Origin: Gigaspora rosea
Lineage: Eukaryota; Glomeromycota; Glomeromycetes; Diversisporales; Gigasporaceae
NCBI GenBank assembly: GCA_003550325.1
Contig: QKWP01000050.1
Coordinates: 520,172-584,171 of the forward strand
DNA: 64,000 bases
Direction: 5' to 3'
Position 1 is the stretch's first letter. Every line of letters starts with the position of its first letter. This document shows positions 23,704-34,140 of the stretch, one piece after another. Both the position numbers and the translations under genes were made by a program. A model generated the notes under the pieces. That model was given only the letters and a program-made list of their open reading frames with translations, was not told where the DNA came from and did not search any database.

Positions 23704-23845
23704 TCGTTATTGGGCAAATTGGCAAAAAATGATAATGGTAATTTCTCAACTTGACAAATAATTGGCTGATGTGCAGTTTTGTAGCCATGCTGATTTATTA
23801 GGTTGACTGAATTATCATTATTTGCTAATTTTTGTCCAATAATGA
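23704..23845. mobile_element. Small MITE (TCRTTATTGGRCAAA), 142 bp
   Basis: The left arm tcgttattgggcaaattggc is matched inverted by the right arm tttgctaatttttgtccaat followed by aatga. Confidence 0.6.
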
Positions 23846-23875
23846 CAATGTATACCTATATATCAATAAAATATA

Positions 23876-24457
23876 TAGTCTACCCTTGTTATAACATAGT
23901 GATTTGGCTGAGAATTTCTGTTTGTTATAATGGATATCCAATATAGCGTATCTTGTATAATAATAATAATTTTTATTGCACAGGTTTTATGTGACAATCT
24001 ATGCTTTTTTCATTTACTTATTGGCACGGGATTGTCATATTAGACACCGTGCAATAAGATAGTTATTATATAGGTATATTGAATAACCTGTTATACATTA
24101 CAGGTTTATATTTAAATCCTGTAGCTTTGGCACAGAATATGAATCTATATGTAACTTGGTTATTCACTACAACTAATATTGTTAGTCGAAATTATTTTTA
24201 CTAATATAAAATTTGTCTAAATTAAATTGTCTAAATGTCATAATATCTGAACTAATTTTTTAATAGTAATTTTTAAAAAATAACAAAGTCAAAATTGCCT
24301 AAATTCAATTTGCCTAAATGTCTAAATGTCTAAATTATTTCAACTAATAACACTAACTACAACCCATACATAACTATAAATGATTTGTTCTAGATAATTA
24401 CTCTGTTATAATGAGATATCCGCTATAATGAGAGTCTGTTATAATAAGGGTAAACTG
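23876..24457. mobile_element. Pogo/Fot1-like non-autonomous element (582 bp)
   Basis: The left TAGTCTACCCTTGTTATAA is matched inverted by TTATAATAAGGGTAAACTG, flanked by TA on both sides. It contains an internal copy of ctgttataatg-type ends, suggesting nesting or internal duplication. No transposase is present. Confidence 0.65.
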
Positions 24458-24659
24458 TATATTTAAAAAAGCAACTTTGAACTTTCTATTACTTATGTTC
24501 AGAAAGTATAATACAGTATTGTATTTATCAATAGAATAACTTTTGTCATAGAAACCAATTACACCTTTCTAGAATAATGCAAACACAAAGTAAATAACTA
24601 AAAACAATACGAATTTTGCTTTAATTAAGGAAATGAATTCAAAACTTTATAGATGAAGC

Positions 24660-25334
24660 TAGTGTTTTGACCTAGGTGGGTGTCATCTGGGTCACTCGCG
24701 GATGGGTGGGTGACCTGGGTCAAGTTGTAATAGCCTAGGTAAGAACAAGTAGGTCAACCCACAGGTAACCCATGGGTTGACCCATGGGCGACCCATAGAT
24801 CAACCTATAGGCAGAGACCCAATACAAATTAATGCAAATTCGTGAAGTCGACAGAATCAAATTTGAAAAATATTTAATAGTAAATTATTTAAGGGAAACC
24901 ATAATGCAGTACAGAATGTTAATAAATAGTATTATAACAAATAGTATTTCTGCATTACAGCATTATAGCATTACAGCTTTATAGTATTACGACTTTATGC
25001 CATTACGGCATTACAGCATTATTATAGCTTTACAGCTCATAGCACTCTCATAGCAATTATGACAAAAAATACGGCAATGCCGTAACCATATTAATTTGTA
25101 AAATTAATTCTATTACCAACTATAGATTAATTCACCTGGGTTAAATCACTAGTTATAATAACCACTTGAGATTTTTTTAATTAACCCAGGTGACTCGACA
25201 GGTCATCTGTCGGGTCACCTGTCAGGTGACCCAGTTGGTGCCTTTTTTTGGACTGACCTGTTTCTACTCAAGTGGCACATTGTCCACCCATTGGGTGATC
25301 TGGGTGAAGATTTTTTAGACAGGTCAATTTACTA
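24660..25334. mobile_element. hAT-like fold-back element with GGGTCA-rich arms (675 bp)
   Basis: TAGTGTTTTGACC at the left is matched by GGTCAATTTACTA at the right. The flanks gatgaagc / gataaagt agree at 6 of 8 positions. The arms are full of gggtgacctgggtca-type blocks in both orientations, far richer in G+C than the surroundings. An internal minisatellite (24950-25075, unit about cattacagc) is present. Confidence 0.65.
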
Positions 25335-25426
25335 GATAAAGTACATAAAAAATAAAGCATTTAGGTGTGATAGAAGTTGATTTTAGAACTACTTCAGATT
25401 AATAGATAATTAATTAATTACAAGTA

Positions 25427-25598
25427 CAGTTATCCTCCTCTATAATCATCTCCTATATAATTACAACTTCTGTACAATCACATAAAATTGAGACAATTTA
25501 TTAATAAATTTATAAAAAAATACTTTTATATAATTATACTCTTTTATAATTACTAATTTTTTTAATACAAACTGCGTGATTATAGAGGAGGAAGACTG
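25427..25598. mobile_element. Pogo/Fot1-like MITE (172 bp)
   Basis: CAGTTATCCTCCTCTATAAT at the left is matched by ATTATAGAGGAGGAAGACTG at the right, with TA on both sides (25425-25426, 25599-25600). Confidence 0.75.
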
Positions 25599-25782
25599 TA
25601 AATATAACGCTATATGTATCCAATCCTTGCTCTAGTTCATAATTTAAACTTTCAGGTATACTCAAATTGTTTCCTGGATCTATATTTAAAGTATTTGAAT
25701 GTGCTTGAAAATTTAAAATTTATAATAATGATATTATTGTTTATATTGTATAAAATTACTTTCCCTATGAAAAAAATGTGCA

Positions 25783-25965
25783 GTATAGGCACATGTTTCT
25801 ACGGAGAGACACGGTTAATTGTGAAATGGGTGGATGTCTGGGTTTGTATGCCTGTGATCTGTGTTGTCATGTTTAATTGGTCTAAATTGGCTATTTACAC
25901 AAACATTTTGGACCGTAAATGGACTGGGTTTTGCTGTATTTTACTAAACCAAAACTTACAGGTTT
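25783..25965. repeat. Dispersed repeat, copy 1 (pair with 32275-32440)
   Basis: Shared landmarks are cgtgtttctacggggagaca-type sequence, tgtgatccgtgttggcac-type sequence, attttggac(t/c)gtaaatgga and gggttttgctg. Similarity runs over about 170 bp with roughly one change in seven bases by eye. The 122-codon ORF that overlaps this copy is not conserved in the other copy. Confidence 0.6.
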
Positions 25966-26255
25966 TTGCACACATAAAGTAACGAAATAAAATGTGCTCA
26001 TACATGGCACCCAATGCACGTATCAATACCATAAAATGTAATATGCGTGCCATTCTGTCACGTTTAGTTTGTCTTTTATGCGACAACCTGTCCACTTTTC
26101 TTATAGAGTTTAATATTAAACACATGGAGTGCCATCGGTACCCTATTTACTCTTGAATTTATAAATAAATATTATCAGATCATTAAAATTAAATTGAAAT
26201 CAAATATGATATCCGAATGTATTTCTATAAAGTAGGAAACTGATTGAGCAGCATA

Positions 26256-27006
26256 CAGTCTGACCTCTCTATAATCACCAAGTCTGTCGCGCCCTATTTT
26301 GGTGATTGTATAGAGGTGTAACTATAAATAAAATACCTTGTCTAGTCACGTGACCAAACGCCAATAAGATATTTGTGCATATTTGAAATTATTAAAAATT
26401 TTAAAATGTTTGATAGTGAATAACTATTGATTTAGTGGCCAAATTTGGATAAAACAACTACTAGAGTGTTTGATTCAATGAGATGATTCTAAAGAGTCCA
26501 AAATCATCCAAATCTAATTACAAAATGCTAAGATCTTTAAGGATTTTTCACTCAGATGGTTAAATTTAATCAATTCTTAAACATGTAAAGTAAACAAATC
26601 CTTAACGATCTAAGGAGCGTGTGATTCGATTTTAACGATTTTGAGCTCATTAAAATCGTCATATCATGACAAACATTTTGGTGGTTGTTTCATCCAAATC
26701 GGACCACTGGATCAAAAGTTATTTGCTGTCAAACATTTAAGAATTTTTAATAGAATATTTAACTAAACATGAATATGAATATTGGCCAATCAGATTTTAT
26801 ATCCATATTTAGTTAAAATTGGTGACTATAACGAGGTTTATTATTAATAAAATGGATAAAAAAATCAAAATTTTTTGGTGATAGTAATTATAAGTGATAT
26901 GTGACTATAATGAGGTTTTTTACTATATTTTAAGTCTGTTGCACAATATTGGGTACTTATATAGAGGTGTGACTATATGGGGTGTGACTATAGAGAGGTC
27001 AAACTG
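26256..27006. mobile_element. Pogo/Fot1-like non-autonomous element (751 bp)
   Basis: CAGTCTGACCTCTCTATAAT at the left is matched by TATAGAGAGGTCAAACTG at the right, flanked by TA. Next to each end is a second motif pair (aagtctgtcgc / ttaagtctgttgc and tatagaggtg), as if one element inserted near its own terminus. The interior is AT-rich and non-coding. Confidence 0.7.
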
Positions 27007-28458
27007 TATTAATAAATAAACTAACTTTTTATTCCTATAAAAAAGTGGTCCGGGTGTGGTACAGGTTGGTGTCAGGAATACACGAAATGGCATAGTCGGA
27101 GTGATTTGTACAGATGCATTGATGGAATGGCATGGTAAAAAGTGTTATAGGAATTACAAGAGGAGGTGGCACGTTATGTCATGTCATAGTAATAGCACCT
27201 TTATTCACAGAATTATATGTGTCAAAGATGGTACGTGTTGGCTCATTTCATGAAGAGTGAAAGATCAATATACAATTTTTTTAAAAAAAATTGTAAAACT
27301 GCTCTAGGTGTCTTAACAAAAAAAATTTCTTACAAAATTTTGATACATGTGCAGTTAGTTTGTTCATATTAGGCTTCATAAAGTTAATTACTTGGTTTTC
27401 ATAACATAAAATAAAAATTTTGACCCAGCAACTGGATTTTATTTTTTTCAAAAAAAATTTTTTTAGCAATGAAATTCTAAAAAAGTGATCCACAAGGCTT
27501 TTTAACTAAGCTAATCTAATCTCCTTTATATAACTAAGTAAATAGATTCTTTCAATCTTTATGGTTCTAATGGTGGCAAAGCATTAAACTTAGCCTTGAG
27601 ACCTGGAGATATGACCTTTCAAATTTAGGCAATAATCTAAAAACTAGTGTAATAAGTTGCATATTCATGCAACCATCTTATTTGTTTTTTTTTTTTTTTT
27701 TTTTTATATTATTATCATTAAAAATTCTATTACAAATTTTTAATCTATTGTAGTGTGAACAATGTGAAATTAAATTTGAATACCAATGTATATGCCTAAG
27801 GTTAAGTTGGTTGCATTAGATTGTCATCACTATTTAATGCAAAAATTCTGTTATAAAACTTTTCCAATAGAAAAGAGAGAAATATATTTTTAGGTCCATA
27901 GGTTTTTAAAAAAGTCATGTTAAGTCACATTTTTACATTTTTGATCACAACAATGGTCATTGCAGTCTCTACTCAGAACATTTTGAGTTTGATTAATTCT
28001 GCTAGTAAAGATGTAAAAGCATAACTTAGCATGGTTTTTTTAAACCTTTTAACTGGATCTAAAAATAGATTTCTTTCTTTTCTATTGAACACTATATTTG
28101 ATAGTTGAGTTAGTATTAGTACATAAAAAATTTTGCTACAAATTATTCGTTATTTTGGTGACCACAATATGTTAAAGTTAGTTAGTTGCAAATAATTTCT
28201 ACTATGAATTGTTTCGGTGATAAATTTTGTTACAGAACTTAAATGTTACGTATTCTGTTACTATAGCATGTGGTTAAGATCTGGTCAGTCTGCATTAAAA
28301 TTTTCCAAGCACGTTTGGTGCAGAGCAAGCCCAGTACGATCAGCCTATGTAAACTCAAAAATAATTTTATTAGTTGTCACTTCATATTGTCAGTCGAGGC
28401 CTAAAATATAAGCTAAGTCGATATTACAAAACCTGCTTAGCCTGCTTAGTCAATTAAT
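27007..28458. other. Spacer with poly-T tract, no gene accepted
   Basis: 27040-27255 is G+C-richer and has a 65-codon plus ORF with no recognisable content. A run of more than 20 T lies at about 27686-27706. ORFs at 27281-27493 and 28217-28411 show no domain, splice context or conserved motif and are left out. Confidence 0.4.
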
Positions 28459-28555
28459 GTTAAAATATCGCGGATTTTGAATATTTTGAGCCATTCCGTT
28501 GCCTAACTCTTAAAAATATCGCACATTTTGAACATTTTGAGCCATTCCGTGCTAA
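28459..28555. repeat. Two-copy direct repeat
   Basis: Two units of about 45 bp share taaaaatatcgc(a/g)(g/c)attttga and attttgagccattccgt, separated by a few bases. Confidence 0.7.
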
Positions 28556-29420
28556 TTGTGCGTATCATACACGATGCGCATGATCACATGCTGCACATGA
28601 CTTGCACATGTAACGTATATTAAATCATAACAATTAAAGTAAGAATAATTTGATCTAATTGTGCATGATGAACCTTGTGCACGACCCGTGCCACCAAAAC
28701 TCGTACCATTACGCCGCCAACCCGTACCATTATGGTACATTAGTGTTCGGATCTAGATAATCTGTTTATCTAAAGATAATTATCTGTTGAAAGAAAACAT
28801 TGTCTGTTATTTATCTGTTCATAATTCCATTATCCGGATAACTATCTAGATTATCTGTTAGCAATAAATTTCGTACTAGGTAAACCTATAATATAAATTT
28901 TGTGTATTGCAGAATTGTGTCATACATTTTAACTATTAAATCAATACTTGCGAAATTGTAGATGCGCTAGTTTAATTCACGCAAGATAATCCGTATGGAG
29001 CAACCCATGATTGTTTCAGATCATTCTATATATGGGTTTTAAGTAATAACTTTGCTCCGGTTATTATATATTTCTTGAGATCTCAACACACTCTATCTTT
29101 AAACTGGAGTATGACCTGGGTTGTTCCGGAATTTTGCTCCAATAACAACTTTAATGGTACATATTATACCCGTGATAAATGCTAATACAAGTTTATATAT
29201 TCCATATTTAGTATGAAAGCCTCATACCAAGAACGGAGTGACATTGAAGATTTCACGTAGTGTATAGCTAAACTGCAATTTAAATGGCGTTAGTGCGAAA
29301 ATCTTGCATCTTATTAGGTAAATGCATATGTCGAAGCAAGGATGTGAATACATATAGAAACCTCGCGTGTTACATCTTCACATCCGATGTAACACTTGCT
29401 CCTGTATTTAGTATCGCATA
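28556..29420. other. Spacer with small inverted motifs
   Basis: 28556-28735 has repeated tgcacatg/catgtgca words and a self-complementary gtaccattacg...cgtaccattatggtac stretch. 28745-28865 repeats tatctgtt/agataatt words. 28995-29133 has a ggagcaaccca / tgggttgttcc pair. No gene was recognised. Confidence 0.4.
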
Positions 29421-30290
29421 TAGTGATACGGGCCGATGTCAAATTCTCGGGTCGACCCGGCTGCTAGAATTAATCGGCCCGGTCTACCGGGCCGATCATA
29501 TTGTTAAAAGATCTTTCAGTCAAAGAATACAAAATAGGCTTATAATTTGATCTTCTCAATATGAAAATATATGAAAATAGTTAAAATTATGCCATAATAC
29601 TTGTGCAATATTTCGGTTACTCAAAAATTACACTATGGAGATGCTTGAATAATGATCTCAAAAAATCGACTTTAGTTAGTCGATATAATGATCAACACAT
29701 CATAATCACTATGCCCAATTGGTTTCAATTTTTTTTGGACATATGCCCATTTTCAATTGGACATATGTCCAAAAAAATTGAAACAAATTGGACATAGTGA
29801 CATGCCATCCTAGGTAGGAATAGTGGTGCATGTGATGCATATATATGGAGGATCTACTTTTATCTGCGAAAAAGGAGTGGTTATAAGAGGGCCCGATGGG
29901 GCCTCTTATGGCCGGTGATATACCGGGTTATTTCTCATAGTTGGAAATCAAAGTGATAATATATGACGGTGGTTTACTAACTTATAATCGACAATCAGTG
30001 CTTTAATCAGCAAAAAGAACATGCAATCAGAACTCCTAATTGACTAGTTAATTTATACATATCAACTAGAAAAGTCGACTTTTCGATTTTGGTTTTATCG
30101 ACTGCAAGCACTAACTTGAGAATGTTCTACGTGTGATTTAATTAATAATTATAAGTTAAGTTATGCAATGAAATTCTATCAGGCGAAAAAAATTTAACTA
30201 TATCCCAGCCGGGCTGACCTGCAGGATATGGGTCAAGGGCCGACCCGCCCGCCAGCCCGGCCGATGGGTCGAGGTCAGCCCGTATCACTA
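29421..30290. mobile_element. hAT-like fold-back element with CGGGCC-rich arms (870 bp)
   Basis: TAGTGATACGGGCCGATGTC at the left is matched by gaggtcaGCCCGTATCACTA at the right. An 8-bp duplication with one difference lies at atcgcata (29413-29420) and gtcgcata (30291-30298). The arms are strongly G+C-rich (cgggtcgacccgg, ccgggccgat); the centre is AT-rich and holds a separate 93-bp palindrome (29707-29799). No transposase is present. Confidence 0.8.
29707..29799. repeat. Near-perfect 93-bp palindrome
   Basis: cactatgcccaattggtttc at the left pairs with gaaacaaattggacatagtg at the right. Inside are gtcc/ggac words and the palindromic ggacatatgcc. It is probably a MITE inserted inside the larger element. 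Confidence 0.75.
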
Positions 30291-30298
30291 GTCGCATA

Positions 30299-31040
30299 AA
30301 ATTGTTAGTCTAACTTTTACCTGATTCTGTAATTTATTTCTCATAGTCGTTTAATTGCTGATAGTGATTGCCGTTACAACAATGTATATACGGATCCATT
30401 TTTTTGATCCACTTGACATTACCCATAAAAAGATAGAACACCGAAATTACTCTACTAAAATTTAGCAGCATCGATAACATAGTACGCTAATACAAATTAA
30501 ATATTCACGAACACATACCTTTAAAAGTTAAATTCATATACACACTCATGCTTTCCAAGCAAGCAATTAAACATTTACAGTTCATACATCGTACGTATAA
30601 ATATTCTCACAGTCTGTAACTTGTAATTTGAAAATAGCGACGATTAAAAAAAGTATACAACGTTTTCTCATCACATGAACAAAATGATTGGTAAAAATGT
30701 ACATAATTTTATAATAATAATAAATAATATATATAAAAAAAATATATATATAATGATTATATAAATAAATAATAAGAATTAAAAAATAATGGTGTTGTAC
30801 ATAAAGAATCTTTAAATAAAGGGTCTTAAAATACATTTACCGCTATAACTAAAAAAAAACAAAAGTAAAATTTCATTAATTTGTTATGGAACTACTACCT
30901 ACACTAAATTCTATTCTAATATTTTGATACACAAAAATTATTTATATTTAGCATAGTTCACTGCATTTGCACGACGCGTTTCTTGTTTTACTAATTTATG
31001 CCTTCAACATAATACTGACCGGATAAAATTTTAGAAGATG
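30299..31040. other. 3' flank of the secreted-protein gene, no other gene
   Basis: AT-rich, with (TA)n and (ATAA)n runs around 30710-30790. The 84-codon minus ORF here is low-complexity Ile/Tyr and is rejected. Confidence 0.5.
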
Positions 31041-31494
31041 TTAACAAGCTACTTCCTCGAAAATCCAATCGAACACACCCCCATGTATGCAAAAACAAGT
31101 ATTGCCATTATAAGGACCTCGAATTTTTTCTTTTATCGAACTATCTAGAACTTTAGCGTGAACCCAGAACGTTTTATCTTGGAAGCTAATCTGTTTATGA
31201 TTATTTTCGCCAAACCAGACAAAAGAACAATCATGGTATTTACTGGATCCATCGCCACTTATGCGGTTTTGGCTAGAATCTTCTACCCAAAGTTTACACA
31301 AATTACCACCCATATCCAAATTTATATCAACATTATGTGCTATACATTAAAGGAAAAAATCAATTTTTAGAAAGAAGAACAAGGAAAATATTCAATATAA
31401 AAACTTTTTTTTTACCCTCAATGGTTGGAGCAAATGTTATGTAAACGTAGATGATGGTGGCAATACGCGTTAGATAAAAGTTTTGAAATTTCAT
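31041..31494 (-). CDS. Small secreted cysteine-containing protein (two exons)
   Basis: The model joins 31416-31494 (start ATG at 31494-31492) to 31040-31339 region exon 31041-31339, removing a 76-nt intron with GTAAAA donor and TATAG acceptor; phases match exactly and give 125 residues. Residues 1-26 form a signal peptide: short charged start, hydrophobic ATIIYVYITFAP, likely cleaved near residue 22-27. The mature part of about 100 residues has five cysteines (NLC, HDC, the CFC pair, and Cys as the last residue), several aromatic residues and a GPYNGNTCFC turn. I recognise no family. By size and layout it is a candidate secreted protein or effector, but that role is inference. It stands alone, with transposons on its downstream side. 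The odd Cys number suggests one free cysteine or a dimer. Confidence 0.65.
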
Positions 31495-31779
31495 GCTGGT
31501 GTTAGATTTTGAGATAATTTTGTTATAATAATAATGATTATGTGAACAAAAACGAAAAATTTGACAGTAATAATAAGGCAATTTATAATTTTTTTTTTTT
31601 ACATGATTGTCATTTAAATCATTCTATGATTTACAAAAGTTTGCATCCCTATTGTAACTATTAAGGTGGGAGAGCGTATACGTTTTACCAATTTAACTCT
31701 AATAGTTACTAGGAGATAGGTTTCTGATTTACTCGAATAAAGGTCTCTTCAGCACTACACTAGCTTACTTCCTTTATTT
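31495..31779. other. Upstream region of the secreted-protein gene
   Basis: AT-rich sequence with a poly-A/T run at about 31586-31600. No promoter element was certain enough to name. Confidence 0.4.
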
Positions 31780-32066
31780 TTCTTTAAGTAAAATCGGAAA
31801 ATTCTCTAATTGTATTCTATTGTATTATATTGTATTTAGTGTTGGATTCTATTGTATTGGATCGTGGTAGATATCTTTATTGAGGTCAAATTTATTCGTT
31901 TATATACGTTTGAATTTAATATACAACACGTTGATGTGTTGTTTGGCATGTTAACGTGTTGTTTAACACGCCACGTGACGGTACAACTAAGCCTAGCACG
32001 TTGACGTGCTATTGTGAATATTTATAATCCGCGCTCCTTAACACGCATACGTGCTAACACGTTAAC
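31780..32066. repeat. Cluster of TTGTATTCTA and AACACGTTAACGTGTT repeats
   Basis: 31808-31862 has several attgtatt(c/a)t units. From 31924 to 32066 the hexamer words cacgtt/aacgtg occur many times and end in the 16-bp palindrome aacacgttaacgtgtt (about 32055-32070). Confidence 0.6.
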
Positions 32067-32274
32067 GTGTTATGAAGATTTTACAAAAAGGGGTGATTAT
32101 ATGTCAATCATCAAGTTTACACGAATTTTGACTAACATTTAATGAATTATACAAAATAGAAATGAAAGTGATCTTTATACTAAAGAGAAGATCTATTTTA
32201 CAAATGGGGGTAAACTAATCGGGAAATTCGAATCTTAAATGTCACAATTTCGAATTGTGACACTATGAAAAACG

Positions 32275-32440
32275 TGATCCGTGTAGACACGTGTTTCTAC
32301 GGGGAGACACGGTTAAGTGTGGAACGGGGTTTGTACGTCTGTGATCCGTGTTGGCACGTTGAATTGGTCTGAATTGGGCTGTTTAACCAGACATTTTGGA
32401 CTGTAAATGGACCGGGTTTTGCTGCAATTTACTAACAATA
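32275..32440. repeat. Dispersed repeat, copy 2 (pair with 25783-25965)
   Basis: See the first copy for shared landmarks. This copy is more G+C-rich and may be closer to the ancestral sequence. The flanks do not match between copies. Confidence 0.6.
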
Positions 32441-32879
32441 TAAAATGCAATTGACCCCTTCATCATGACGACTTCTGGGTATTCTGAATCTTAAATTTCT
32501 TTCAAAGTTACTGCTATTTCATCATAATAAAGATTGATCAGTTCATACAAAAAAATAGTAATCATTTATTTGGCCACGAATAGTTTTCTATTAAATTGTC
32601 AGACCGTTATAAAAGTTAACTCCACTAAAATTAACAAGCACATAAAAAAAATCAATTTTAGCTTTCCATTGAATCTAAAGCAGATAATTTTTTTATTAGT
32701 CAACATACTTATCGGATAGATCCAGGTGATCGAAGCATCGGGCAATACAGGATGACTGTGTAATAAAGAATAGAACTGGGCAACGAACAAAAAAATTAAT
32801 TTACATGATTCCTAAAGGAAACACACATTTTAAACCTTTCCTTACATTTATTACACCAAAATGATATAGATTACTTATG
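32441..32879. other. Spacer, no gene accepted
   Basis: Two overlapping small ORFs on opposite strands (32534-32719 and 32599-32790) lack motifs or splice context. Confidence 0.4.
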
Positions 32880-32884
32880 AAATT

Positions 32885-33018
32885 TATGATTTTTCATGCG
32901 TTTCATTTGTCACGATTTCACATTCGTCATCAGTTTAGTCATTCTTCATTTCGTCAACTGGAAGTTGTCTGACGAAATGGTTTCGTCATTCGTTAATGAC
33001 GAATGTTTCGTTATTCGT
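32885..33018. repeat. Cluster of TTCGTCA/TGACGAA words
   Basis: At least seven cgtca/tgacg-containing words in both orientations within 135 bp, including acgaaatggtttcgt and cgttaatgacgaatg. It is MITE-like and directly abuts the end of the Kelch pseudogene. Confidence 0.55.
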
Positions 33019-33483
33019 CACCCATCTTTAATTCTTTCCAAGTCATGTTTAACGTATTTAGTTTCATTATGACGTTACCCTATATTTGCAAGTCCTCAGT
33101 CATTTCTCTTCACATTGAACCAATTGATTGGGTAAGTCCTTGTATTGTACTAACTGACGTTTATAGTGGATTCCATTGTTGTGTTATAATATCGACTACG
33201 ATAGTAAAATTGTCTTCTACCATCTTATCACCACCAATATAACCTAAGTACAAGTTGTTGCGGCAGTAAACCCGTAGTTGGAGTAAGTTTCATCAGGGCA
33301 TTGATACTATGTCATTTATAATAAATGGGTTTGAAACATCGAGGTAATAAAAAAAAAAAGAAGTCAGAAAGCTTGAAAAATTCATTAACTCCTCCGTAAA
33401 AATAAATTTTATTGTTTAAGGAGAATAGCAGTTTGTTCAACTGATGGTAGAGGATTTAATGCATTTACATTATTAGCAGTCAT
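33011..33483 (-). pseudogene. Kelch-repeat protein pseudogene
   Basis: Reading the minus strand from an ATG at 33483, short open stretches in changing frames give ordered Kelch-type segments: VEQTAILLKQ, then after a 1-nt shift KIYFYGGVNEFFKLSDFF, then LDVSNPFIINDIVSMP, then YSNYGFTAATTC, then NNLYLGYIGGDKMVEDNF with TQQWNPL, then after stops LNTLNMTWKEL. Double-glycine strands, a conserved Trp and Tyr-Leu-Asp-Val are Kelch blade features, and the order matches multi-blade propeller proteins. At least three frame changes and several stops separate the pieces, so no functional product is expected. One break is in a poly-T run. No splice sites explain the breaks. Confidence 0.7.
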
Positions 33484-33686
33484 AGTGAACAAATTATAAA
33501 AGATTTAATATTTTAAAAGTATGATGTTAAAACAATCCTTTCCAAACGTACTATACTGTACACGAAAACTTTTAAATGATTATTTTTCGAAAATTCAATT
33601 GTATTCGTTCGCAGTTACTTATTTTATACAAGAAGTATTACATTTAAGAATAGTTTTATTAATTCGTGTAACATAATTCATTGATG

Positions 33687-33883
33687 TAGTGATTTAAGCC
33701 GGCTAAGGCAGCCGCAGCTAAGCCGCCGATGTAATGTGATCGGCTGGATAACGCTAACTATTATAAGAATCCGATAAATGAACAAAATACGGGCCAAATA
33801 TCCCGAAATATTCCGAATCCGCTTAGCCGATGATTTAGTCATCTTCTAAGTCAGCCGACTAAGCCATGTGGCTTAAATCACTA
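33687..33883. mobile_element. hAT-like MITE (TAGTGATTTAAGCC), 197 bp
   Basis: TAGTGATTTAAGCCGGCTAA at the left is matched by tTAGC..GTGGCTTAAATCACTA at the right. The flanks cattgatg / catgatg differ by one indel. The arms contain repeated cggcta/tagccg words. Confidence 0.75.
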
Positions 33884-34004
33884 CATGATGCAAAAACATA
33901 ATCAGATGGTTACGTTTTGAATGTTCCAAAATTTCAATCATTTGTTTTTCGACAAGAGATCCCCAATTTTTTTTTATTTTTCCTTCAAAAAACATAGTGA
34001 TCAT

Positions 34005-34140
34005 CAAATTACACTAAATGATGCAATGTTTACTAGCACTAACAAATCGGCCGAAATTATACTATCACCTAACTCTAACCCAGGCCGAATATTTTAATCA
34101 ATACTCAGATGAAATGTTTTGAAACCTCCTAGTGTAATCG
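34005..34140. repeat. Dispersed repeat, copy 1 (pair with 59190-59336)
   Basis: The core from 34026 shares tgtttactagcactaacaaa, cggccgaa-type, tatcacctaact and aggccgaat with the second copy. The terminal aaattacactaa / ctagtgtaat pair suggests a MITE. Confidence 0.65.

Noticed and set aside
25614..25982. 122-codon plus-strand ORF
   Set aside because: It overlaps a dispersed repeat whose other copy has no matching ORF, and shows no domain or splice context.
29284..29550. 88-codon plus-strand ORF
   Set aside because: It crosses the left boundary of the hAT-like element at 29421, so it joins unrelated sequences.
31158..31581. Other-frame ORFs over the secreted-protein gene
   Set aside because: The plus-strand ORF is a shadow, and the longer minus ORF at 31360-31581 is only exon 1 with unspliced intron and unrelated upstream sequence.
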